Shown here: positions 18,347 through 26,412 of the stretch, in pieces
How the letters are laid out: each line of letters opens with the position of its first letter
Numbering within the stretch: position 1 is the stretch's first letter
NCBI RefSeq assembly: GCF_029144185.1
Contig: NZ_CP110232.1
Location: 1,240,001 to 1,304,000 of the forward strand
Reading direction: 5' to 3'
Length of the DNA: 64,000 bases
From: Vagococcus intermedius
GTDB lineage: Bacteria; Bacillota; Bacilli; Lactobacillales; Vagococcaceae
The notes under the pieces: model-generated
What the model saw: the letters and a program-made list of their open reading frames with translations, nothing else
What the model was told of the DNA's origin: nothing
Databases searched by the model: none
Made by a program: the position numbers and the translations under genes

Positions 18347-19507
18347 ATGCGTTATTTTGATTATTTTTTACCTAATGTAAACTTTTTTGGACCAAAATCG
18401 GTTGAAGTGATTGGTGAACGTGTTGAATTACTAGGGGTTAAGAAAGCATTGATCGTAACCGATACTTTTTTAAGAACGTTACCTGATGGACCAGTCGAAC
18501 AAGTTGAAAAGCATTTAAAAGCTAAAAATATTGATTATGTCTTCTATGATGGTGTAGAACCTAACCCCAAAATTGCGAACTGTTTAGATGGGTTAAAAGT
18601 ATATACAAAAAATAATTGTGATTCTATTATTACTGTAGGTGGCGGTTCAGCACATGATTGTGGTAAAGGAATTGGTATTGCTGCTACTCACGATAAACCG
18701 TTAACTGAATTAGCTGGTATTGAAACATTAGAAAATCCGCTACCTCCAATTGTTGCTGTTAATACGACAGCCGGTACGGCAAGTGAAATTACTCGTCATT
18801 GTGTGTTAACTAACTCAGATACTCATTTGAAATTTGTGATTGTTAGCTGGCGCAATGTCCCTGTCGTTTCAATCAATGATCCCTTATTAATGTTAGATAT
18901 CCCAGCAGGACTGACAGCTGCAACAGGTATGGATGCCTTGACTCATGCGGTTGAATCATATGTATCAAAAAATGCAAATCCTGTAACAGATGCTGCGGCA
19001 ATTCAAGCAATTAAATTAATCAGTACTAATTTGCGTCAAGCTGTGGCCAATGGGCATAATGTGGAAGCACGTGAAAATATGGCCTATGCCTCATTATTAG
19101 CAGGTATGGCCTTCAATAATGCAGATCTCGGCTACGTCCATGCCATGGCACATCAATTAGGTGGCCAATACGATATGGCACATGGCGTTGCCAATGCTAT
19201 TTTATTACCCACTGTTGAAGAATACAACATGATTTCTAACTTAGATAAATTTGCTGATATTGCACGTTTTATGGGTGAAGACGTTACAGGCTTATCACAA
19301 CGTGATGCAGCGGTATTAGCAATCCAAGCTATGAGAACTTTAGCAACGGATGTCGGAATTCCTGCTACCCTTAAAGAAATGAATGTCAAACGTGAAGATT
19401 TTGATTTGATGGCAACAAATGCTCTAAATGATGGGAATGCTTTCAGTAACCCTCGTCAAGGAAATAAAGCTGATATTATTAAACTATTTGAACAAGCCTA
19501 CGAATAA
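18347..19507 (+). CDS. dhaT: 1,3-propanediol dehydrogenase (iron-containing alcohol dehydrogenase)
   Basis: A 386-residue type III alcohol dehydrogenase that would reduce 3-hydroxypropionaldehyde to 1,3-propanediol with NADH. It closely matches DhaT along its length: FDYFLPNVNFFGP at the start, VGGGSAHDCGKGIGIAATH (NAD-binding, about 97-115), VNTTAGTASEITRHC (about 143-157), and metal-site His residues in GYVHAMAHQLGG and YDMAHGVANA. It is a separate plus-strand unit beside the Pdu locus and suggests that the dehydratase acts on glycerol. PduQ in the locus is a second aldehyde reductase. Confidence 0.92.
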   Translation: MRYFDYFLPNVNFFGPKSVEVIGERVELLGVKKALIVTDTFLRTLPDGPVEQVEKHLKAKNIDYVFYDGVEPNPKIANCLDGLKVYTKNNCDSIITVGGGSAHDCGKGIGIAATHDKPLTELAGIETLENPLPPIVAVNTTAGTASEITRHCVLTNSDTHLKFVIVSWRNVPVVSINDPLLMLDIPAGLTAATGMDALTHAVESYVSKNANPVTDAAAIQAIKLISTNLRQAVANGHNVEARENMAYASLLAGMAFNNADLGYVHAMAHQLGGQYDMAHGVANAILLPTVEEYNMISNLDKFADIARFMGEDVTGLSQRDAAVLAIQAMRTLATDVGIPATLKEMNVKREDFDLMATNALNDGNAFSNPRQGNKADIIKLFEQAYE

Positions 19508-19508
19508 A

Positions 19509-19553
19509 ACCAAAAGAACTTGTAGCTATAGCTACAAGTTCTTTTGGTTTTTT
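19509..19553. terminator. Bidirectional terminator between dhaT and the 19532 gene
   Basis: An almost perfect 40-bp palindrome centred on GTAGCTATAGCTAC with T run on plus and A/T run on minus strand. It overlaps the 3' end of the convergent 19532 gene. Confidence 0.9.
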
Positions 19554-19825
19554 CTTATCATGGATTGCTTTGATTTCGACAATAACATTGAGATTAACTG
19601 ATATTCTTTTTGGACTAGTAATACTTGTTCCTGAACATCAATAGGTATTGACTTATTATCTCTTCTCTTGATCTCTTCTAATTCTAATTTGGTAATGGCA
19701 AGTGATTCAATAGCCTCTTCATAGGCAAAAAGACCTATTAAATCTAACACATCAACTAATCGAGCTTGATTGATTTTAAGACACGTCAAAATATTGGGTT
19801 CTAAATCGTTATAATTATTTTCCAT
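19532..19825 (-). CDS. Small unknown protein
   Basis: A 97-residue, mostly helical soluble protein, with Leu, Ile and charged residues, and a basic C-terminus (SKSKQSMIRKNQKNL). It has no signal peptide and no motif I recognise. A strong promoter about 125 bases upstream indicates it is expressed. It converges on dhaT and shares its terminator. No function is proposed. Confidence 0.6.
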   Translation of the reverse strand: MENNYNDLEPNILTCLKINQARLVDVLDLIGLFAYEEAIESLAITKLELEEIKRRDNKSIPIDVQEQVLLVQKEYQLISMLLSKSKQSMIRKNQKNL

Positions 19826-19957
19826 AACTACCCCGTTCTTTCTCTCTTGCTACGCTAGCTTGACTTTTTCCCTAAACCCTAATAACCGCTTGGCTTAATA
19901 AAAATGATTTTTAAGTATCAATTTGATTTTTTATAGTAGTATCTTACTGTTGAGGCT

Positions 19958-19987
19958 ATTATAGTAACCCTGTAAGTAAATAGTCAA
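19958..19987 (-). promoter_or_regulatory. Strong promoter of the 19532 gene
   Basis: Minus-strand TTGACT (19982-19987), 18 bases, TATAAT (19958-19963), giving a leader of roughly 125 bases. The rest of the 19826-20172 gap shows no gene. Confidence 0.7.
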
Positions 19988-20132
19988 GAACTATTATCTA
20001 AGTTCAAGGTTAAATAACATTTATCCTAATGAAGTTAAACTAACCTCTGAAAATCACAGGACATCATACTCTTACTTAAGTTATAGAATAACTATTCATA
20101 TAACCCAACCTGGTTTATTTATTAAAAAATAA

Positions 20133-20170
20133 AAAACAGGCAGGTACAAAAACGACCTAACTGTTTTTTT
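20133..20170 (-). terminator. Probable terminator of the 20173 gene
   Basis: Interrupted hairpin AAAACAG-AGGT / ACCT-CTGTTTT just below the gene's stop codon. Confidence 0.55.
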
Positions 20171-20172
20171 AA

Positions 20173-20700
20173 TTAAAGCATGATTTCAATCACATGATAA
20201 AAGCCTTTTTTAACCTCTATATCATCAGACATCGCCACAATTAAATGTTTGCCCTTACGATCACTCGGAAAAGCGATTGCCTGAGTTTGTTTTGGCAATA
20301 AATGCTGATTAATAACTTCAGCCTCACCGATCAATTCTAAGTTATCAGCACTTAACTCTCCAAAATTTTGCCAATTATTTTTAGTCATGTAATAACTCCA
20401 TACCACTTTATGTTCAGAGGTTTCCTCAGCTGTTGATATCACATTATGTAATTTATTTTGGACTTCCTTTTCGATGTTTCTTGTCTTTTCTCTGGCAATC
20501 TCTTCCTGACTTTCACTAACTGTCATACTTTCTAACACTAAGTTTGATTGAATCTCTAAAGCATCTATGTTTTTAGAAATTTGTTTGTGATTTTTCTCTT
20601 CCAAATACAACCAAATACTCTGATTAGAAGAGGGTTCATAAATTGTTGCTTCCACTGGCCGTTTCTCTTGTGCGGTATTTGTATAACTCTTTTCTTGCAT
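20173..20700 (-). CDS. Unknown protein
   Basis: A 175-residue soluble acidic protein. The ATG has GGAGA upstream. The middle (about 40-95) is predicted helical with many Glu, Lys and Ser residues; the C-terminal third (SADNLELIGEAEVINQHLL, then HLIVAMSDDIEVKKGFYHV) looks beta-rich. No signal peptide or recognised domain. An extended -10 motif, TGCTATAAT, lies about 65 bases upstream. It lies between dhaT and the pdu genes, but nothing ties it to them. Confidence 0.6.
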   Translation of the reverse strand: MQEKSYTNTAQEKRPVEATIYEPSSNQSIWLYLEEKNHKQISKNIDALEIQSNLVLESMTVSESQEEIAREKTRNIEKEVQNKLHNVISTAEETSEHKVVWSYYMTKNNWQNFGELSADNLELIGEAEVINQHLLPKQTQAIAFPSDRKGKHLIVAMSDDIEVKKGFYHVIEIML

Positions 20701-20764
20701 TACTCTGTCTCCTTCAACCTATCGTTATTTATCTACAAGTAAGATAAATGACATAACACTTTCA

Positions 20765-20772
20765 ATTATAGC
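20765..20772 (-). promoter_or_regulatory. Extended -10 promoter element of the 20173 gene
   Basis: TGCTATAAT on the minus strand without a clear -35 box. Apart from this and the terminator at 21043-21079, the 20701-21081 gap is AT-rich and shows no gene. Confidence 0.4.
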
Positions 20773-21042
20773 ATCTTTATCTTTATATATGTTATTTTAT
20801 TAACCTATTTTACATTAATCATTAAAAAAAAGCATACTGTAATTTATTCATTTCACCTAGTTTATAAGAGATTATTGATAATAAAAGAGACTATTTAGAG
20901 CAGAAATAAAAATAAGCTAATTCTGACTGTTCTTTTAATCTAGCATAGAAAAATATAATATTTTTTATACTGAATTAAAAAACAGTCCATTTATCTAAGT
21001 ATTATGTATTATTTTTCAGCATATCTCTATTATTTTCTAATC

Positions 21043-21079
21043 AAAAAGCAACTTGGTAGAAGATACCAAGCTGCTTTTT
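21043..21079 (-). terminator. Terminator of pduST
   Basis: Hairpin AAAAGCA-CTTGGTA / TACCAAG-TGCTTTT directly after the pduT stop, T run on the minus strand. Confidence 0.85.
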
Positions 21080-21081
21080 GA

Positions 21082-21642
21082 TTAAAAGACTAAACTGTTT
21101 ACTAACTCAGGACACGGGTTGGCCAGAACGATATGATTGATGATCATCGCTTCTTCCTTAGCTCCTTCAACACCAGCTTCAACTGCGGCTCTGACAGCAT
21201 CAACATCACCTGTAAGAACCACAAATGATTTACCAGCAATTCCTGTACCCAACTGTAAACTTATTAAATCGACATTGGCTGCTTTGACTGCATAATCAGC
21301 GGCGATAATTGAGCCTGCTGCTGAATAATACTCAATAGCCCCTATAGCAGATGAGTTATCTGGTATATGAGTCATATTAATAGCTGTAATAACTTTAGGA
21401 TCAATTCTTGGAATTGTAAGCTTACCAACCACATGCATTCCCCCAATACGAGACCCTTCCTCAATTGCCCGTTGAATAGAATCTACACGACCGGAAATAA
21501 TAATATAATACTTACCCGGACAGCTTGCTTTAGCAGAGATTAACTGACAATCCGCTGCTTTTAGCATAAAGTCTACTGCTTCAATTCCTTTTGCAATACT
21601 ATTTAATTCCAAAAATCCTAGCGTATCAATATTGTTACTCAT
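21082..21642 (-). CDS. pduT: Microcompartment shell protein PduT (tandem BMC domains)
   Basis: A 186-residue trimeric shell protein with two BMC domains (about 4-88 and 97-180). Motifs TLGFLELNSIAKGIEAVDFML and SAIGAIEYYSAAGSII open the domains. In Salmonella and Citrobacter PduT, Cys108 in the second domain binds a [4Fe-4S] cluster at the central pore. By my alignment the equivalent residue here is Ser111 in SAAGSIIAAD, so that ligand seems absent. Cys41 in SCPGKYY is conserved but not the cluster ligand. It follows pduS with a one-base overlap, matching the known PduS-PduT electron-transfer pairing. Confidence 0.92.
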   Translation of the reverse strand: MSNNIDTLGFLELNSIAKGIEAVDFMLKAADCQLISAKASCPGKYYIIISGRVDSIQRAIEEGSRIGGMHVVGKLTIPRIDPKVITAINMTHIPDNSSAIGAIEYYSAAGSIIAADYAVKAANVDLISLQLGTGIAGKSFVVLTGDVDAVRAAVEAGVEGAKEEAMIINHIVLANPCPELVNSLVF

Positions 21643-22997
21643 TATACTGCCACATCCTTTTTAATATGAATTAGTTGCTCGCCAACTGATTGAACTGTTC
21701 CTGTAATACTAGCATGAATTGGGGCACCTAATTGCTCATCTGATAACGTGGCAATGACATCCCCACTCATAACTTTTTGACCTTTTTCAACAATAGGCTG
21801 ACAAGGTGCGCCAATATGCATTTTTAAAGGAATAAAGACTTCTTCAGATTCGTACTCCATCATCTCATCGAATTTATAATTGACATACTTTTCTAAGCCC
21901 ATTTTTAATAAAATATTTTTAGGTGGCGTCTTAGCATATTCTCGCATTGGCTTAGGTACTAATTCTTCCCCATTGTATTTATAACGAATGCCTTTTTCAG
22001 CTAAACGATTTTTGACATAGATATTAACCTGACGTGGCGATAAAGACATCGGACAGGCAATCACCTCACAAATACCACACTCACAACATAAAATAGCCTG
22101 TTTCCAAACCGGATCATCGTCAATATCATCCGGAACATCTGTTAAAGAAAGATGTCGCATCACTTGGTGAGGATGTAACGGTATCCCAATTTGATAACGC
22201 GGGCATAAATCAGTACAAAGAGTACACTGGATACACGATGATTTCGCTTGATTGATAATTTGACTAATTTGTCTTTCATGCAAGCTATATAGATACTCTT
22301 TTTCTTCTAATACAATAATACCAGAGGTAGTTTTAGTCACTACTTGATCATCAAAATTATTATGATTGCCAATTTTCCCCATCATAGGTCCGCCATTTAA
22401 AAAGATGAATTGTGTCAATGGCGTGCCGCCTGCTAGTTCTAAACATTTGGTAAATGAAGTCCCGATTGGTACGGAGATTAATTTAGGTTCATTAACTTCT
22501 CCTGTAATAGTTAGGAGTTTGTGAGTCAAAGGCTTATCTAAAATCATCGCTTCATAAACATTTAACATCGTTGTTATGTTTGAAACGACACAACCTACTT
22601 GTAATGGAATACCCCCTGGTGGAACTGTTCGCCCTGTTACTTCATAGACAATTACTTGTTCATCACCTGCTGGATAAAAATTCCCCATTTTAAAAATGGT
22701 TATGTTAGCATTTAATTCACTAATAGCTGCTTCTAAAGCCGCGATTTCTTCATGATAATGTCCTTTCGTAGCGATTACAACATTTTCTGCTTGAACCAAC
22801 TCTCCCACACTAGTAATTGCTTCAATACATTTTTTAGCATGATTTTTCATCACATAATGATCTGTTTTCAATAACGGTTCACATTCAGCCGCATTAATAA
22901 TAAAATATTCAGCTTGGGCATTTAATTTTTTTGCGGTTGGAAAACCGGCACCTCCAGCTCCAACTATTCCTGAGTTGTGAATTTTTTCTAATAACAT
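21642..22997 (-). CDS. pduS: Cobalamin reductase PduS (RnfC-like flavo-iron-sulfur protein)
   Basis: A 451-residue electron carrier that reduces cob(III)alamin or cob(II)alamin inside or at the shell so that PduO can adenosylate it. N-terminal GIVGAGGAGFPTAKK (about 10-24) is the NADH/FMN-binding glycine loop of the RnfC/Nuo51 fold. Two [4Fe-4S] motifs follow: Cys at 255, 258, 261 and 265, then Cys at 304/305, 307, 310 and 315. A C-terminal barrel-sandwich region resembles the RnfC end. pduS and pduT form their own transcription unit downstream of the main operon. Confidence 0.93.
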   Translation of the reverse strand: MLLEKIHNSGIVGAGGAGFPTAKKLNAQAEYFIINAAECEPLLKTDHYVMKNHAKKCIEAITSVGELVQAENVVIATKGHYHEEIAALEAAISELNANITIFKMGNFYPAGDEQVIVYEVTGRTVPPGGIPLQVGCVVSNITTMLNVYEAMILDKPLTHKLLTITGEVNEPKLISVPIGTSFTKCLELAGGTPLTQFIFLNGGPMMGKIGNHNNFDDQVVTKTTSGIIVLEEKEYLYSLHERQISQIINQAKSSCIQCTLCTDLCPRYQIGIPLHPHQVMRHLSLTDVPDDIDDDPVWKQAILCCECGICEVIACPMSLSPRQVNIYVKNRLAEKGIRYKYNGEELVPKPMREYAKTPPKNILLKMGLEKYVNYKFDEMMEYESEEVFIPLKMHIGAPCQPIVEKGQKVMSGDVIATLSDEQLGAPIHASITGTVQSVGEQLIHIKKDVAV

Positions 22998-23060
22998 GAG
23001 TTCACCTACATTTCTTATTTTTTTCTATATATAACTGTAATAGACGTCATTGTCTCCTAT

Positions 23061-23089
23061 ATTGTAAGCTCTTTCACTCTTCTTTGCAA
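23061..23089 (-). promoter_or_regulatory. Promoter of pduST
   Basis: Minus-strand TTGCAA (23084-23089), 17 bases, TACAAT (23061-23066), about 65 bases before pduS. With the terminator at 23214-23262 it makes pduST separately transcribed. No further gene in 22998-23366. Confidence 0.6.
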
Positions 23090-23213
23090 TATTTTTTTAC
23101 TAGCAAACAGCTAACTTTGTGAAAAAAATATTTTTCATAATAAGTTAGTTATTTAATTAAACTAGCCATTTTTCTCTATATAAATCTGAAGAAGCAGATA
23201 TTTTTTTAATAAA

Positions 23214-23262
23214 ATAGCGATAGTTAAACTTTCTTTGGCAGAAGAAAAGTTAACTATCGCTG
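23214..23262 (-). terminator. Terminator of the main pdu operon after ackA
   Basis: Long hairpin GCGATAGTTAA..CTTT / AAAG..TTAACTATCGC followed on the minus strand by TATTTTATT; about 100 bases after the acetate kinase stop. Confidence 0.75.
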
Positions 23263-23366
23263 ACTTGTTATAATTATTTTATTTATTTTCTAGGAGAATT
23301 GATTTGTATCATCGTTATTAAAACAAACGCTGATTATGAAAACGTACGATAAGTTATTTTCTTATT

Positions 23367-24539
23367 TTATAAAGCGGCAATACGTATCACATCACGTGCG
23401 ATAATTACCTCTTCGTCTGTTGGTATTACTAAAACTTTCACTTTACTATCAGCTGCTTCAATCGAAAGACTATCTGTTGCATTTTTAGCCTCATCAATTT
23501 TAACACCTAGATACGTTAGAGAATCACAGACAGCTTTTCGTAAGCGATCAGAATGTTCTCCCACACCTGCTGTGAAAACTAACGTATCCAAACCATTCAA
23601 ATCAGCCGCATAGGAACCAACATATTGAATAATACGACGAGCAAAAACAGTCAAGGCCATTTCAGCTTGTTTATTACCCGCATCTGCTGCTTCTTCTACG
23701 TCACGATAGTCATTTGAAATACCTGAAAGACCTAATAAACCTGATTCTTTATTCATTAAATCTTTGATTTCTTGTGAGTTTAGACCTTCTTGTTCTTGGA
23801 TAAATGGTAAGATCTGTGGATCTAAATCACCGGTTCTAGTCCCCATCACAAGCCCTGCTAGAGGGGTAAAGCCCATTGACGTATTGATTGACTTACCATC
23901 TTTAATAGCTGCAATACTACCGCCACTCCCCACATGACACGTAATCACTTTACTAGCTGCAGGATTGATTTTTTTAGCTTCTTCAGAAACATATTGATGG
24001 CTTGGTCCGTGGAAACCATAACGACGAATACCATAGTTTACATAATATTTATATGGTAAAGCGTACATGTGGAATTCTTCCGGAATCGTTTGATGGAAAG
24101 ATGTATCAAAAATAGCAACTTGTTTCGCATGTGGCAAAACTGCTTTAAATGAACGTATCCCGATTAAGTTTACCGGATTATGTAAAGGGGATAAGGTACT
24201 TAGTTCGTCAATGTGCTGCTCGACTTGTTCGTCAATTAAGGTCGCATCTTGATAATAAGTCCCACCATGTGAAATACGGTGTCCTACACCTGAAATATCA
24301 TCATATGACTCAATGATATTCTGCTCAGTTAAGGTATCTAATAATAAATGTACCGCCGCTTGATGATCTTTAATGGGCATTGTTTGGCTAGTTTTGCCAT
24401 TGTATTTATATGAAAATACAGCTTCATCTGATCCGATACGCTCGATTGCCCCTTCAGTTATTACTTCTTCTTGGGGCATTATGAATAATTTGAATTTCAG
24501 AGAAGAGCTCCCCGAGTTAATTGCCATTACTTTCGTCAT
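23367..24539 (-). CDS. ackA: Acetate/propionate kinase (PduW role)
   Basis: A 390-residue ASKHA kinase that converts acyl phosphate and ADP to acid and ATP. Motifs: NSGSSSLKFKL near the N-terminus, GHRISHGG (about 87-94), CHVGSGGSI and the FTAGVGEHS segment near residue 320. As the last gene of the pdu operon it would finish the PduP-PduL-kinase route from propionyl- or 3-hydroxypropionyl-CoA and give the pathway its ATP. ATG at 24539 follows AGAGGAAAA; an in-frame start 18 bases earlier is less good. The enzyme lacks a recognisable encapsulation helix and probably works in the cytoplasm. Confidence 0.93.
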   Translation of the reverse strand: MTKVMAINSGSSSLKFKLFIMPQEEVITEGAIERIGSDEAVFSYKYNGKTSQTMPIKDHQAAVHLLLDTLTEQNIIESYDDISGVGHRISHGGTYYQDATLIDEQVEQHIDELSTLSPLHNPVNLIGIRSFKAVLPHAKQVAIFDTSFHQTIPEEFHMYALPYKYYVNYGIRRYGFHGPSHQYVSEEAKKINPAASKVITCHVGSGGSIAAIKDGKSINTSMGFTPLAGLVMGTRTGDLDPQILPFIQEQEGLNSQEIKDLMNKESGLLGLSGISNDYRDVEEAADAGNKQAEMALTVFARRIIQYVGSYAADLNGLDTLVFTAGVGEHSDRLRKAVCDSLTYLGVKIDEAKNATDSLSIEAADSKVKVLVIPTDEEVIIARDVIRIAAL

Positions 24540-24569
24540 GATTTTTCCTCTTTTCACTTAAAACTTAAA

Positions 24570-25271
24570 TTAGAAAATACTAAAGATTAGAGTAGCTAAC
24601 ATTGCGCCACAAATTGGACCAACGATTGGAACCCAAGCATATGCCATATTAGCATCGCTCTTATTAGGAATTGGTAAAATAGCATAAGCTAAACGTGGTG
24701 CAAAATCACGAAATGGATTTAAAGCGTAACCCGTTGTTGAACCTAAAGCTAAACCGACTGATGTGATAACTAAACCAACTATCAACGGTTTTAAACCGTC
24801 CGTAAAATCACCTAAGTTTAACATGATGTAAACAAAGAAGAATGTTGCAATAAACTCACCTAAAAAGTTAAATAATTTATTAGGAATCGCGCCACCACTT
24901 GCGAAAACACCCACTGTGTTCCCCTCTTCTGGTGTTGTTTCTTTAAAGTGAGGGTAGTAATGAATAGCAATAATCACTGCTCCTAAAAAGGCGCCGATAA
25001 ATTGTGCCACTAGATACCCCAATACTTTACTTGCTGGGAATAACCCAAAGGCTGCTGAAGATAATGTTACCGCTGGATTTAAATGTCCTGCTGCTCCTAA
25101 GAAACTTGAAACATAGACACCAAAGGCGACAGATAGTCCCCAACCAAAACAGATATATAACCAACCTGAATTTTTACCATATGCTTTGTTTAAATTGACA
25201 CTGGCTGTTAACCCAACCCCTAAAACGATTATAATCACTGTTCCTATAAATTCACCGAAATATTCTTGCAT
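24570..25271 (-). CDS. pduF: Glycerol/propanediol uptake facilitator (aquaglyceroporin)
   Basis: A 233-residue MIP-family channel with six membrane helices that would let glycerol or 1,2-propanediol diffuse into the cell. The first NPA motif is intact (GHLNPAVT, about 63-70). The second is NPF (YALNPFRD, about 185-192), with Phe in place of Ala, while the selectivity-filter Arg is kept. It lies between pduQ and ackA in the pdu operon, which supports a substrate role rather than general glycerol metabolism. Selectivity between the two diols cannot be inferred. Confidence 0.9.
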   Translation of the reverse strand: MQEYFGEFIGTVIIIVLGVGLTASVNLNKAYGKNSGWLYICFGWGLSVAFGVYVSSFLGAAGHLNPAVTLSSAAFGLFPASKVLGYLVAQFIGAFLGAVIIAIHYYPHFKETTPEEGNTVGVFASGGAIPNKLFNFLGEFIATFFFVYIMLNLGDFTDGLKPLIVGLVITSVGLALGSTTGYALNPFRDFAPRLAYAILPIPNKSDANMAYAWVPIVGPICGAMLATLIFSIF

Positions 25272-25285
25272 AAATAGACTCCTTA

Positions 25286-26410
25286 TTATTTAATTATAGA
25301 CTCAACAATGTGAGCTAATTCTTGATTTGTTGGTACAACTGGATTTCCTGGAAATGTACCATCTTCACGAGCATGTGAAACGATCCATTCCATATTTTCA
25401 CGAACGTCTGATTCAGAAATGCCAAATTCTTTTAAAGTTTTCGGACATTTCATCGCTTTCATCATAGTAAAAATTTGTTTTTGTAGTCGTTTAATTAAGA
25501 CTTGATCATTGGTACTAAATGATGCTGAGGCCAAGTCAGTTTTTCCAATAGCAGCGGCGTATTTAGCAGCAACTTGTTTATCACGTGCATTAAATTCAAC
25601 AACGTAAGGGAGCAACATTGCATTTGCTAAACCGTGTGGGACATGAAATTTAGCACCAATTTGGTGAGCTAGAGAGTGACAAATACCTAAGCCAGCTGTA
25701 TTAAATGCTAAACCAGCAGCACATGAAGCATCATGAATTTTATGACGTAAGTCAAAATCTGTACCATGCTGATACGTCTCTACTAAATGAGCAATAATAA
25801 CTTGAATTGATTTTTCTGCTAAGGCATCTGTATACAAATTAGCATCATTGGCTACTAGTGATTCTAAGGCATGCGTTAACACATCTAATCCAGAAAAAGC
25901 TGTTACGCTATTTGGTGCACTCATCACTAAAGTTGGATCTAAAATAGCAATATCTGGAATTAAATGATCCTTAATAATTGGGAATTTCACACCATTTTTA
26001 GTATCTGAGACTACTGCTGTATTTGTAACTTCTGACCCTGTCCCGCTAGTCGTTGGAATGGCGACAAAATTTCCCACCTTTTGATTTGTTAATTTTTCGC
26101 CAAAAAAGCGAATGGCTTTGGCTGTATCAATCGCTGATCCCCCACCAACTGCAATAATCACTGACGGTTGAACCTCTTGATAGACCTCAACCCCACTCAT
26201 GATATTTTCTAGCGGTGGATCTGGTTTAATGTCAGAAAATAATCTTACTTGATTGGTACTAGCAAGTTGATCACAGATGATATTCAAACTGTCAGTACCA
26301 GGCAAGAATGAATCACAAACCATTAAAATACGCGCATTTTGGATATCTCCTAGAACCGACAGACTGTCGGCTCCAGAATATATTTTTGTAGGAACAACCA
26401 ATTTTTCCAT
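25286..26410 (-). CDS. pduQ: Propanol dehydrogenase PduQ (iron-containing alcohol dehydrogenase)
   Basis: A 374-residue type III alcohol dehydrogenase that reduces propionaldehyde or 3-hydroxypropionaldehyde to the alcohol and regenerates NAD inside the shell. NAD-binding VGGGSAIDTAKAIRFFG (about 88-104), PTTSGTGSEVTNTAV (about 120-135) and metal-site His residues in CHSLAHQIGAKFHVPHG are present. ATG at 26410 has GGAGAG; a TTG start 15 bases upstream is poorly spaced. Three bases follow the PduP stop. DhaT at 18347 is a paralogue with an overlapping reaction. Confidence 0.93.
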   Translation of the reverse strand: MEKLVVPTKIYSGADSLSVLGDIQNARILMVCDSFLPGTDSLNIICDQLASTNQVRLFSDIKPDPPLENIMSGVEVYQEVQPSVIIAVGGGSAIDTAKAIRFFGEKLTNQKVGNFVAIPTTSGTGSEVTNTAVVSDTKNGVKFPIIKDHLIPDIAILDPTLVMSAPNSVTAFSGLDVLTHALESLVANDANLYTDALAEKSIQVIIAHLVETYQHGTDFDLRHKIHDASCAAGLAFNTAGLGICHSLAHQIGAKFHVPHGLANAMLLPYVVEFNARDKQVAAKYAAAIGKTDLASASFSTNDQVLIKRLQKQIFTMMKAMKCPKTLKEFGISESDVRENMEWIVSHAREDGTFPGNPVVPTNQELAHIVESIIK

Positions 26411-26412
26411 TA

